From contig NZ_CP139965.1 in the NCBI RefSeq assembly GCF_034424375.1, forward strand, positions 4,216,001 to 4,280,000: a DNA stretch of 64,000 nucleotides, written 5' to 3'. A program made the translations under genes and the position numbers. This document shows, in pieces, positions 14,982 through 28,600 of the stretch. A model generated the notes under the pieces. The model ran no database searches. It had not been told where the DNA came from and saw nothing but the letters and a program-made list of their open reading frames with translations. This stretch comes from Paraburkholderia kururiensis. GTDB lineage: Bacteria > Pseudomonadota > Gammaproteobacteria > Burkholderiales > Burkholderiaceae. Each line of letters begins with the position of its first letter. Within the stretch, counting starts at the first letter, position 1.

Positions 14982-16100
14982 ATGACCGAACTCAAACGCA
15001 CTCCGCTCAACGCCACGCACCGCGCGCTCAATGCACGCATGGTCGACTTCGGCGGTTGGGACATGCCCGTCAACTACGGCTCGCAGATCGACGAACACCG
15101 TGCCGTGCGCACCGACGCGGGCATGTTCGACGTCTCGCACATGTGCGTCATCGACTTTGCGGGCGAGCGCGTGCGCGCCTTCTTCGAGTACGCATTGGCC
15201 AACAACGTCGGCAAGCTGCAAACGCCGGGGCGTGCGCTCTACTCGTGCATGCTGAACCGCGACGGCGGCGTGATCGACGACCTGATCGTCTACTACTTCG
15301 CCGAAGACAGCTTCCGGCTCGTCGTCAACGCGGGCACGGCGGACAAGGACATCGCCTGGCTCGAAGCGCTCAACGCCGAGCGCGGCTTCGGGCTCACCAT
15401 CACGCCGCGCCGCGATCTCGCCATCGTCGCCGTGCAGGGCCCGAACGCGCGCAACAAAGTCTGGCAGGTCGCGCCCTCTACGCGCACCGCAACCGAGCTG
15501 CTCAAACCCTTCAACGCCGCGAAGATCGAAAACACGCCGTTCGGCGAACTGATGGTGGCCCGCACGGGCTACACCGGCGAAGACGGCTTCGAAATCGTGC
15601 TGCCCGCCACGTTCGTCTGCGAATTCTGGGACGCGCTCGTGCGTCAAGGCGTGCGTCCCTGCGGGCTCGGCGCGCGCGACACGCTGCGCCTCGAGGCCGG
15701 CATGAATCTCTACGGCCAGGACATGGACGACCAGGTCTCGCCGCTCGACGCCGGCCTCGCCTGGACGGTCGACCTCGCCACCCCGCGCGACTTCGTGGGC
15801 CGTGCAGCACTCGAAGCGCAAGCCTCGCGCTGCGCGTTCGTCGGCCTGATCCTGCAAAAGGAAAACGGCAAGGCAGGCGGCGTGCTGCGCGCGCATCAGA
15901 AGGTGATCACGCCGCTGGGCGACGGCGAAATCACGAGCGGTACGTTCTCCCCGACCATGCAGGAATCCATTGCGTTCGCCCGCGTGCCGAAAGGCGTGCA
16001 GCCCGGCGACGCCGTTCAGGTGCAGATTCGCGACCGGGCGTTTCCCGCAAGCGTGGTAAAACTGCCCTTCGTGCGCAACGGCAAGGTGCTCACCGGCTGA
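14982..16100 (+). CDS. gcvT: glycine cleavage T-protein (aminomethyltransferase)
   Basis: A 372-residue THF-dependent aminomethyltransferase. It takes the aminomethyl group from lipoyl-GcvH, releases ammonia and makes 5,10-methylene-THF. Diagnostic stretches include MVDFGGWDMPVNYG near the N-terminus, D-V-S-H-M, the folate-binding R-T-G-Y-T-G-E-D-G-F-E near 188-198, and A-R-D-T-L-R-L-E-A-G-M near 229-239. Its length equals the family norm. It is the first gene of the riboswitch-controlled operon; gcvH follows after 78 bases. Confidence 0.97.
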   Translation: MTELKRTPLNATHRALNARMVDFGGWDMPVNYGSQIDEHRAVRTDAGMFDVSHMCVIDFAGERVRAFFEYALANNVGKLQTPGRALYSCMLNRDGGVIDDLIVYYFAEDSFRLVVNAGTADKDIAWLEALNAERGFGLTITPRRDLAIVAVQGPNARNKVWQVAPSTRTATELLKPFNAAKIENTPFGELMVARTGYTGEDGFEIVLPATFVCEFWDALVRQGVRPCGLGARDTLRLEAGMNLYGQDMDDQVSPLDAGLAWTVDLATPRDFVGRAALEAQASRCAFVGLILQKENGKAGGVLRAHQKVITPLGDGEITSGTFSPTMQESIAFARVPKGVQPGDAVQVQIRDRAFPASVVKLPFVRNGKVLTG

Positions 16101-16178
16101 AGCGGCCGGATCGCCCCACCAGCAGCGCGCGTCCCGCCCTCTTTTTAGCCATTACCGAATCAAGCACAGGAGCATCCA

Positions 16179-16559
16179 ATGAGCATCCCGGCCGAACTGA
16201 AATACACCGAATCGCACGAATGGGTCCGCACCGAAGCTGACGGCACGTTGACCGTCGGCATTACGGACCACGCCCAGGAAGCGCTCGGCGACATCGTCTT
16301 CCTCGAACTGCCGGAAGCCGGCAAGACCGTTTCGGCGGGCGACGGCGTGGCCGTGGTGGAGTCGGTGAAGGCCGCCTCGGACATCTACGCGCCGGTCTCG
16401 GGCGAGATCGTCGAATCGAACACGAGCCTCGTCGATACGCCCGACCAGGTGAACGGCGCGCCGTACGAAAGCTGGCTCTTCCGCATCAAGCCGGCTGCCG
16501 GCGCCAGCACCGACAAGCTGCTCGACGCCGCCGGCTACGAGAAAGCCATCGGCGCCTGA
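16179..16559 (+). CDS. gcvH: glycine cleavage H-protein
   Basis: A 126-residue lipoyl carrier. The lipoylated lysine is K64 in the motif E-S-V-K-A-A-S-D. It shuttles the aminomethyl intermediate between GcvP and GcvT. ATG 16179 follows AGGAG. It lies between gcvT and gcvP in the same operon, under the same glycine riboswitch. Confidence 0.97.
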   Translation: MSIPAELKYTESHEWVRTEADGTLTVGITDHAQEALGDIVFLELPEAGKTVSAGDGVAVVESVKAASDIYAPVSGEIVESNTSLVDTPDQVNGAPYESWLFRIKPAAGASTDKLLDAAGYEKAIGA

Positions 16560-16702
16560 GTTCAACCTCAGTCTTCAACCGTAGTCCGCGCAGTTTTTAT
16601 AGCCGTCACCACGACAGGCGCGGCGCCTCCGGCCCTTCGCCAGGTTGCAGCGACATCGCCGCAACGTAGCGACCCCGGAACGCCGCGCCGGCAGGAACCC
16701 TT

Positions 16703-19654
<2,952 letters not shown>

Positions 19655-19665
19655 TCGCTGCCAGC

Positions 19666-19696
19666 CTGCGGTGGCCCGGCTCCCGGGCCGCCGCAG
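19666..19696 (+). terminator. stem-loop after gcvP
   Basis: CTGCGGTGGCCCGG and CCGGGCCGCCGCAG form a 14-bp stem with one G-U pair and a 3-base loop, starting 11 bases after the gcvP stop. No U-tract follows, so it may protect the mRNA 3' end or work with Rho. Confidence 0.6.
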
Positions 19697-19821
19697 CGCC
19701 TTCGCTTCACTTTCCGATTCAACCCGCGAGCAGCTGCCGCAATAGCGACGCGGGAAACTCGCCTTCGCGCCTCGCAAACCGTTAACATCACACACCTGTC
19801 AGCTCGACTCGGGAGTCCCGC

Positions 19822-20964
19822 ATGGTGCGAAAGGTGCGAACGACAACAACAAGGCCCGTCCACGGCTCGCGGCGTGCGGCTTCCTCGTGGGCGATTCGCC
19901 TCGCCGTGCTGGTTGCGACCGGTGGCACGCTCGCATGGCCCGCGGCCGCGGCGTTTGCGGCAATGAATTTCTGTGCGGCGCCCGCGCTGCAAAGCAGCGA
20001 ACGCACGAGCGCGGACCCGGGCGTCAAGGCGTTGGTGGCCGACGTGCAGGCGCGCGTGAACGAGGTGCCTCACGCAGTGCCGCGGCTGCACACCGAAGGC
20101 ACGCTGCCGCACGAAGGCCTCTACGACCAGAGCGTGGAGGCCGAAAAAGACCTCGATCTCATGCGCAACGCCGCACTCGCCTGGCGCGCCACCACGGACG
20201 ACCGCTTTCTGAAGCTCGTCGACCGCCTGCTCTACGCATGGGTCACCACGTATCAACCGAGCTTCAATCCCATCGACGAAACGCATTTCGAAGGGCTGAT
20301 CCTCGCCTACGACATGACCGCGAGCGCGCTGCCCGTGAAGACGCGCAACGCCACGATGGCGTTCCTCACGAAGTTCGCCAACGGCTACATCGCGCAGATC
20401 GACGCGCAGCCGCGCCCGCTTGCGGGCACGTTCAGGAACAACTGGCAAAGCCACCGCATCAAACTGATCGCGATGGCGGCGTTCACGCTGGATAACCGCA
20501 AGATGATTGCGGCCGCGCAGCGGCTTTTCGTGGAGCACGTCGGCGACAACATCGAGCCGGACGGCTCCACCGTCGATTTCGCGGAGCGCGACGCGCTGCA
20601 CTACGTCACGTACGATTTGCAGCCGCTCGTCACCGCCGCGCTCGCGGCGCGCCGGCACAACCGCAACTGGCTGTCCGAGCGCGCGCCAGGCGGCGCGACG
20701 CTCGCCGCCGCGCTCAACTGGCTCACGCCGTACGCGCTCGGTCAGAAGACGCACGAAGAGTTCGTGCACTCCACGGTCGCCTTCGACGCGAAGCGCCGCG
20801 AAGCCGGCCTGCCCGGCTATTCGGGCGATTGGGACCCGAAGAACGCGGCCGAACTGTTTCATCTGGCCGCGCGCCTCGACGGACGCTATGCCCCCATCGC
20901 GCTGAAGCTCGCGCCCACGCCGCCGGCGTGGCTCGCGGTGTGCTTGCCGTTGCCGGCGCGCTGA
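19822..20964 (+). CDS. exported alginate-lyase-fold protein
   Basis: A 380-residue protein with a signal peptide (basic N-terminus, hydrophobic 24-46). The mature part matches the alginate lyase (PL5-like) alpha/alpha-toroid family: F-R-N-N-W-Q-S-H at 204-211, where classical AlgL has N-N-H-S-Y-W, and P-D-G-S-T-V-D-F...A-L-H-Y-V-T-Y-D-L-Q-P-L-V. The N-N-H to N-N-W change means activity on alginate is uncertain, although H211 may supply the His. It sits between gcvP and sdaA with no obvious metabolic link. The start at 19822 gives a normal signal peptide. Confidence 0.75.
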   Translation: MVRKVRTTTTRPVHGSRRAASSWAIRLAVLVATGGTLAWPAAAAFAAMNFCAAPALQSSERTSADPGVKALVADVQARVNEVPHAVPRLHTEGTLPHEGLYDQSVEAEKDLDLMRNAALAWRATTDDRFLKLVDRLLYAWVTTYQPSFNPIDETHFEGLILAYDMTASALPVKTRNATMAFLTKFANGYIAQIDAQPRPLAGTFRNNWQSHRIKLIAMAAFTLDNRKMIAAAQRLFVEHVGDNIEPDGSTVDFAERDALHYVTYDLQPLVTAALAARRHNRNWLSERAPGGATLAAALNWLTPYALGQKTHEEFVHSTVAFDAKRREAGLPGYSGDWDPKNAAELFHLAARLDGRYAPIALKLAPTPPAWLAVCLPLPAR

Positions 20965-21010
20965 GTCGCGGCGGAAGACTTTCACTCAATCATTCGTTCC
21001 AGGAGCAGTA

Positions 21011-22399
<1,389 letters not shown>

Positions 22400-22554
22400 G
22401 CCGCGCTTGCGGTGGCGCATGGTGCGCGTCATGGCGTGGCCCGACCTGCCGCCGTAAGCTGTCGAAGTCTGATGATGTGCTGAATTTGTTCTCTTGTTCA
22501 GGTCCGCGCTCGAGCCCCACGCGCAGGACCAATCATTCAGGAGGCTTCACCGCA

Positions 22555-24267
22555 ATGCCGCAGCCGAACGTTCTCACCCCTTCTTCCTCCGATACGACGA
22601 CGGGCGCGCGCCTCATCGTCGATGCACTGCTCGGCCACGGCGTTGACCGCGTGTTCTGCGTGCCCGGCGAGAGCTTTCTCGCCGTGCTCGATTCGCTGCA
22701 CGACGAGACAGAGCGCATCCAGACCGTGGTCTGCCGCCATGAAGCCGCGGCGGCCAACATGGCGGAGGCGGTCGGCAAGCTGACGGGGCGGCCCGGCGTC
22801 GCGATCGTCACACGCGGACCGGGCGCGACGCACGCGTCCATCGGCGTTCACACGGCGTTTCAGGACTCCACGCCGATGATTCTGCTGATCGGTCAGGTCG
22901 CTCGCGAGCATCTGGACCGTGAGGCTTTCCAGGAAATCGACTACCGCCGCATGTTCGGGCAGATGGCCAAGTGGGTGGCGCAGATCGACGACGCGCGGCG
23001 CATTCCCGAGTATCTGAGCCACGCGTTTCACACCGCGACGTCGGGCCGCCCGGGTCCGGTCGTACTCGCTTTGCCCGAAGACGTGCTGAGCGACATCTGC
23101 CCGGCACAGCCGCCCGCGCCGCCTTATCAGCGTGTGGCGGCGTCGCCGTCCCGCGCGCAGATGGAGCGGCTGCACGCGCTGCTCGAAGCCGCACAGCGGC
23201 CGTTCGTCATCGCAGGCGGCAGCGGCTGGACGCCCGCGGCCTGCGCGAACCTCACGCGCTTCATCGAGAACTGGCGCCTGCCCATCGGTCTCGCGTTCCG
23301 CTATCAGGACACGCTCGACAACGAGCATCCGAACTATGCGGGCGACGTCGGGCTCGGCGTGAATCCGGCGCTCGCGCAACGCATCCGCAGTGCCGACCTG
23401 CTGCTCGCGTTCGGCCCGCGCCTTGGCGAAGCGACGACCGGCGGCTACACGCTGCTCGACATTCCGAAGACGAAGCAGACGCTCGTTCACGTCCATCAGG
23501 GCGCGGAAGAGTTGGGCCGAGTCTACGCGCCGGAACTGCCCATCGTCTCCGGCATGCCGGAACTCGCCGAACTGCTCGCGGAACTGCAGCCTTCGAAGGA
23601 GCCCGTGTGGTCGGGCAGCGCCGCAGAGGCACACAGCGCCTACCTCGAATGGCGCAAGCCGAGGCCGATGCCCGGCGACATCCAGTTGGGCGAGATCATG
23701 CAGCAGTTGCGCGCGCGGCTGCCCGAAGACGCCATCGTGACGAACGGTGCGGGCAATTACGCGACGTGGCTGCATCGCCATTTCTCGTACCGTCATTTCC
23801 GCTCGCAGCTCGCGCCCACGAGCGGTGCGATGGGCTACGGCGTGCCCGCGGCGATTGCGGCGAAGTCGCTGTATCCGCAGCGCACGGTGGTGGCGTTCGC
23901 GGGCGACGGCTGCTTCATGATGGCCGCGCAGGAACTGGCCACGGCGATGCAATACGGGCTCGCGGTGCTCTTCATCGTGGTGAACAACGGGCATTACGGG
24001 ACGATCCGCATGCATCAGGAGCGCACGTACCCGGGCCGCGTGCATGGTACGGGGCTCACGAACCCCGACTTCGCCGCCTTCGCGCGCGCCTTCGGCGCAC
24101 ACGGCGAAACGGTGGAGCGCACGGCGGACTTCCTGCCTGCACTGGAACGCGCGCTGGGCTCGGGGCTGCCGGCATTGCTCGAATTGCGCGTGCCGCAGGA
24201 CGCCAGCACGCCGGCCGCCACGCTCGGCCAGTTGCGCGAACAGGCGTTGAAGGCGCGCGGCGGCTGA
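22555..24267 (+). CDS. ThDP-dependent acetolactate-synthase-like enzyme
   Basis: A 570-residue three-domain ThDP protein. The catalytic Glu is E63 (C-R-H-E-A-A-A-A-N-M-A-E-A); GDGCFMMAAQEL (450-461) followed by V-N-N is the ThDP/Mg motif. G-A-T-H-A-S-I-G-V and A-F-Q-D-S-T-P-M-I resemble catabolic acetolactate synthase-type (IlvB-like) proteins. No small-subunit gene is adjacent, so it is probably not the biosynthetic IlvBN enzyme; acetolactate synthase, glyoxylate carboligase-like or decarboxylase activity are all open. ATG 22555 follows a perfect AGGAGG. It may use pyruvate made by the adjacent SdaA, but that is speculative. Confidence 0.85.
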   Translation: MPQPNVLTPSSSDTTTGARLIVDALLGHGVDRVFCVPGESFLAVLDSLHDETERIQTVVCRHEAAAANMAEAVGKLTGRPGVAIVTRGPGATHASIGVHTAFQDSTPMILLIGQVAREHLDREAFQEIDYRRMFGQMAKWVAQIDDARRIPEYLSHAFHTATSGRPGPVVLALPEDVLSDICPAQPPAPPYQRVAASPSRAQMERLHALLEAAQRPFVIAGGSGWTPAACANLTRFIENWRLPIGLAFRYQDTLDNEHPNYAGDVGLGVNPALAQRIRSADLLLAFGPRLGEATTGGYTLLDIPKTKQTLVHVHQGAEELGRVYAPELPIVSGMPELAELLAELQPSKEPVWSGSAAEAHSAYLEWRKPRPMPGDIQLGEIMQQLRARLPEDAIVTNGAGNYATWLHRHFSYRHFRSQLAPTSGAMGYGVPAAIAAKSLYPQRTVVAFAGDGCFMMAAQELATAMQYGLAVLFIVVNNGHYGTIRMHQERTYPGRVHGTGLTNPDFAAFARAFGAHGETVERTADFLPALERALGSGLPALLELRVPQDASTPAATLGQLREQALKARGG

Positions 24268-24334
24268 AGTCTATAGCCCGTTGCGCGGATTCACCCGCGC
24301 GGCACCGCCTGGCTAGTCGTGCGAGCCCAAAAAG

Positions 24335-24366
24335 AAAGCCCCGCAGGCCAATGCCTGCGGGGCTTT
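24335..24366. terminator. bidirectional intrinsic terminator
   Basis: AAAGCCCCGCAGGC and GCCTGCGGGGCTTT form a perfect 14-bp stem around CAAT, with T-rich flanks on both strands. It separates the ThDP enzyme gene (+) from the convergent binding-protein gene (-). Confidence 0.93.
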
Positions 24367-24459
24367 TCTTTATCGCGACTTCACAGCAGCGCTTGCGAAA
24401 AAACGTACGGCCAGGCTGATCGATCGGTCAGGCCGTGCACGCTAACGCAAGCACGCAGC

Positions 24460-25608
24460 TTACTTGCCGCCCACGCTTTCTAGCGTCGTCCACTTGCCGT
24501 CGACGACCTTGTACAGCGTGATGCCGCCGTTCTTCAGGTCGCCCTTCGAGTCGTAGGCGAGCTGCTTCGTCGTCACGGCCGGCATGTCGGTCTTCGCGAG
24601 GAACGGCAGGTACTTCGCCGGCTCGGTCGAGTTCGCCTTCTTCATTGCCGTGAAGAGCGCCATCGCGCCGTCGTACGCGTACGGCGAGTAGGTCTGCACG
24701 TCTTCGCCGAAGCGCTTCTTGTACTTCTCCGTGTAGTCCTTGCCGCCCGGCATTTCGTCCAGCGGCAGGCCCGCCAGCGACGCCACCGTGCCGTTCGCCG
24801 CTTCGCCCGCGATCTGCAGGAAGGTCGGCGTGTGGACCATTTCGCCGCCCATCAGCGGGGCCTTCACGCCCAGCGCCTTCATCTGCTTGACCATCGGCGC
24901 GGCTTGCGAGTCGGCGCCGCCGTAGTAGATCAGGTCGGGATTGGCGGCCTTCAGCTTGGTCAGGATCGACTTGAAGTCCACAGCCTTGTCGTTCGTGTAT
25001 TCACGATCGACGATGGTCGCGCCCGCTGCCTTCGCGGCCTTCTCGAACTGGTCGGCCAGACCCTGGCCGTAGGCCGTGCGATCGTCCACGATCGCGATCT
25101 TCTTCATGCCGAGCTTCTTCACCGCGAACGCGCCGGCCACCGAGCCTTGCTGCGTGTCCGAGGTCATCATGCGGAACGTGGTCTTGAAGCCTTGCTGCGT
25201 GTATTCCGGCGCCGTCGCCATCGCGATCTCGGGAATGCCGGCGTTCGCGTAGATGCGCGAGGCCGGGATCGTCGTGCCCGAGTTGAAGTGGCCGAGCATG
25301 CCCTTGATGCCGTCGTCCACGAGCTTCTGCGCGACGGTGGTGCCCGTGCGCGGGTCGGCCTGGTCGTCGGCGACGTCGAGCACGAAGTGAACCGGCTTGC
25401 CGCCGATCACCGGCTTCGTCGCGTTCATGTCCTCAACAGCCAGCGTGATGCCGTTCTGGAAGTCCTTGCCGTAGTGCGCCTGCGCGCCCGTCATCGGGCC
25501 CGCGAAGCCGATCTTCACGTCTTCGGCCTGCTGCGCATGCGCGGTCCCCGCCAGCGACATTGCAGCAACCAGCGTTGCGCCTGCCAGCTGTTTCATCGTG
25601 TGTTGCAT
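24460..25608 (-). CDS. branched-chain amino-acid ABC transporter binding protein (LivJ/LivK type)
   Basis: A 382-residue periplasmic protein with a signal peptide ending AHA-Q (about residue 25), then V-K-I-G-F-A-G-P-M-T-G-A-Q-A-H-Y-G, the type I two-lobe fold typical of Leu/Ile/Val-binding proteins. AAGGAGAA precedes ATG 25608. No permease or ATPase gene is adjacent, so it must work with a transporter encoded elsewhere, possibly the liv genes at 53.7-64 kb. It is 88 bases downstream of putA and could be co-transcribed with it. Confidence 0.92.
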   Translation of the reverse strand: MQHTMKQLAGATLVAAMSLAGTAHAQQAEDVKIGFAGPMTGAQAHYGKDFQNGITLAVEDMNATKPVIGGKPVHFVLDVADDQADPRTGTTVAQKLVDDGIKGMLGHFNSGTTIPASRIYANAGIPEIAMATAPEYTQQGFKTTFRMMTSDTQQGSVAGAFAVKKLGMKKIAIVDDRTAYGQGLADQFEKAAKAAGATIVDREYTNDKAVDFKSILTKLKAANPDLIYYGGADSQAAPMVKQMKALGVKAPLMGGEMVHTPTFLQIAGEAANGTVASLAGLPLDEMPGGKDYTEKYKKRFGEDVQTYSPYAYDGAMALFTAMKKANSTEPAKYLPFLAKTDMPAVTTKQLAYDSKGDLKNGGITLYKVVDGKWTTLESVGGK

Positions 25609-25696
25609 ATCTTCTCCTTGATACCAGGTATGGAATGGAGCGGCTTACGGGATCGCCGTGCCGCGTCCTTCTTTGCGCCGATCGGTCCGGGATGAC

Positions 25697-28600
25697 TCAG
25701 CCGATCGTCATCAAATTCGCGTTACCACCCGCCGCGGCCGTGTTCACGCTGACCGAGCGTTCCGTGAGCAGGCGTTCGAGCGCGTAGTCTTCGTCGCCGC
25801 TCGCGAGCGCATGCGCCGCCACGCCCTGCACCGAGACGATGGGCCCCGGCCGCTTCGCCACTTCCTTCACGAGGGCGAGCAGTTCATCGCTGTCGCCTTC
25901 GAACAGCACCGCGTTGAACGCGGCATCGGCACCCTTCTTCACGCTCGCATACGGCTTGAGCGCGGCCGGCAGCGCGGCAACCAGCGCCTCGCCCGCAGCG
26001 CCGTCGAAGAGCGCACGGTTGCCCGTGGCGAGCGCCGCCGCGAACTGCGCCCGCGCGCCGCCCGCCGTGGCCGGCACGCAGAGCACCGTGCCGCGCGCGC
26101 CGAGCGTGTAGGTGTTGCGCTCGCCGGTCGGACCCGGCAGCACGGCGGTCGCGCCCACGAGCACGTGCTCGAGGTAGCTTTCGCAGCGCGCCGCCAATGC
26201 CGGCTCGCGCTCCGCGATCAGCCAGTCGCGCAACGCGGTGAGCGCGGCCTGTGCCGAGTTCGGCGCGGGCGAACCCGCTGCGCCTTGCGCGTCGTCGCTG
26301 CTCTCGCCGCCTTGCGGCGCGTCCACGATCAGCGTCTGCGCGAGCGATGCGGGCAAGCCCGCGGGCCGCGTTGCCAGCAGCCGTTGCAGATAGAGCGGGC
26401 CACCCGCCTTCGGACCCGTGCCCGACAGACCCTCGCCGCCGAACGGTTGCACGCCCACCACCGCGCCGATCACGTTGCGGTTCACGTAAATGTTGCCTAC
26501 GTGCGCGCGGCCGACCACATGCGCGATGGTTTCGTCGATACGCGTGTGGATGCCGAGCGTGAGCCCGTATCCCGTTGCGCGGATCTGCTCCAGCAGTCGG
26601 TCGAGTTGCGCGCGGCGGTAACGTACCACGTGCAGCACCGGACCGAACACTTCGCGCTTGAGTTCGTCGAGGCTGTCGATCTCGATCAACGTCGGCGGCA
26701 CGAAGGTGCCTTGCGCGCATGCTTCCGGCATGCTCAGTTGCGCCACCTTGCGGCCCTTCTCGCGCATGGCGGCGATGTGGGTGTCGATGCCGCGCTTCGC
26801 GTCGGCGTCGATCACAGGGCCCACGTCCACCGAAAGGCGGTCCGGGTTGCCGATGGTGAGTTCGCGCATTGCGCCGGTGAGCATTTCGAGCGTGCGTTCC
26901 GCGACGTCGTCCTGCAGACAAAGAACGCGCAGCGCCGAACAGCGTTGACCCGCCGAATCGAACGCGGACTGCAGCACGTCGGCCACCACCTGCTCCGCGA
27001 GCGCCGACGAATCCACGATCATCGCGTTCTGGCCGCCGGTTTCGGCGATCAGCGGAATCGGCCGGCCTTCCGCGTCGAGGCGCTCCGAGAGCGTCTTGTT
27101 GATGAGCCGCGCCACTTCGGTGGAGCCCGTGAACATCACGGCGCGCGTGCGCGGGTCGGCCACGAGCGCGGCACCCACGGTCTCGCCGTCGCCCGGCAGC
27201 AGTTGCACGGCGCCGGCCGGCACGCCGGCTTCACGCAGAATGCGCACGGCTTGCGCGGCGATCAGCGGCGTCTGTTCAGCGGGCTTGGCGAGCACGGTGT
27301 TGCCCGCGGCCAGCGCCGCCGCCACCTGGCCCATGAAGATCGCGAGCGGGAAGTTCCACGGGCTGATGCAGACCACGGGACCGAGCGGGCGATGCGTGTC
27401 GTTCGAGAACTCGCTGCGGATCTGCGCCGAGTAGTAGCGCAGGAAGTCGATGGCCTCGCGAATTTCGGACACCGCGTTCGGCAGCGACTTGCCCGCTTCG
27501 CGCACCACGAGCCCCATCAGCGTGTGCATCTGCGCTTCGAGCAGGTCGGCGGCGCGCGCGAGACAATCGGCGCGGGCGTCCACCGGCGTGGCCTGCCAGA
27601 TGGGCGCGGCGGCCACGGCGTGCGAAAGCGCCGTGTTCACGTGCACGGCCGTGGCTTCCACCACCGTGCCCACGAGGTCGCGATGATCGGCCGGGTTGCG
27701 CACGTCGCGCGCCACGCCGCTCACCGTCTCGTTGTCGTCCAGCATGGGCGCCGCACGCCACGGATGATGCGCGCTCGCCAGCAGCGCCGACGAGAGCGAC
27801 GCGAGCCGATGTTCGTTCGACAGGTCGAGGCCCATCGAGTTGACGCGCTCCGCGCCATACAGATTGCGCGGCAGCGGAATCTTGGGATGCGGCGCGCCCA
27901 CGGGCGTGACCTTCGCGGCTTCCTCGACCGGATCGGCCACGAGTTCGGCCACCGGCACGGAGGTATCCGCGATGCGATTCACGAACGACGTGTTGGCGCC
28001 GTTTTCGAGCAGACGTCGCACGAGGTAAGCGAGCAGCGTCTCGTGCGTGCCGACCGGCGCATAAACGCGGCACGGACGGTTGAGCTTGCCTGCCGAGACT
28101 GGACCCGTCACCTCTTCGTACAGCGGCTCGCCCATGCCGTGCAGACACTGGAACTCGTACTGGCCGGGGTAGTAGTTCTGGCCCGCCAGGTGATAGATGG
28201 CCGAGAGCGTGTAGGCGTTGTGCGTGGCGAACTGCGGATAGACGGCGTCCGGTGCGGCGAGCAGCTTCTTCGCGCACGCGAGGTACGAGACGTCCGTGTA
28301 GATCTTGCGCGTGTAGACCGGATAGCCTTCCAGGCCGTCCACCTGGGCGCGCTTGATTTCGCTGTCCCAATAGGCGCCCTTCACGAGCCGCACCATGATG
28401 CGGTGACGGCTGCGGCGCGCCAGGTCCACGATGTAGTCAATCACGAACGGGCAGCGCTTCTGGTACGCCTGCACCACGAAACCGATGCCGTTCCAGCCTT
28501 GCAGCTCGGGATCGAAGCAGAGCGCTTCGAGCAGATCGAGCGAGATTTCGAGGCGGTCCGCTTCTTCGGCATCGATGTTGAGCCCGATGTCGTAGCGGCG

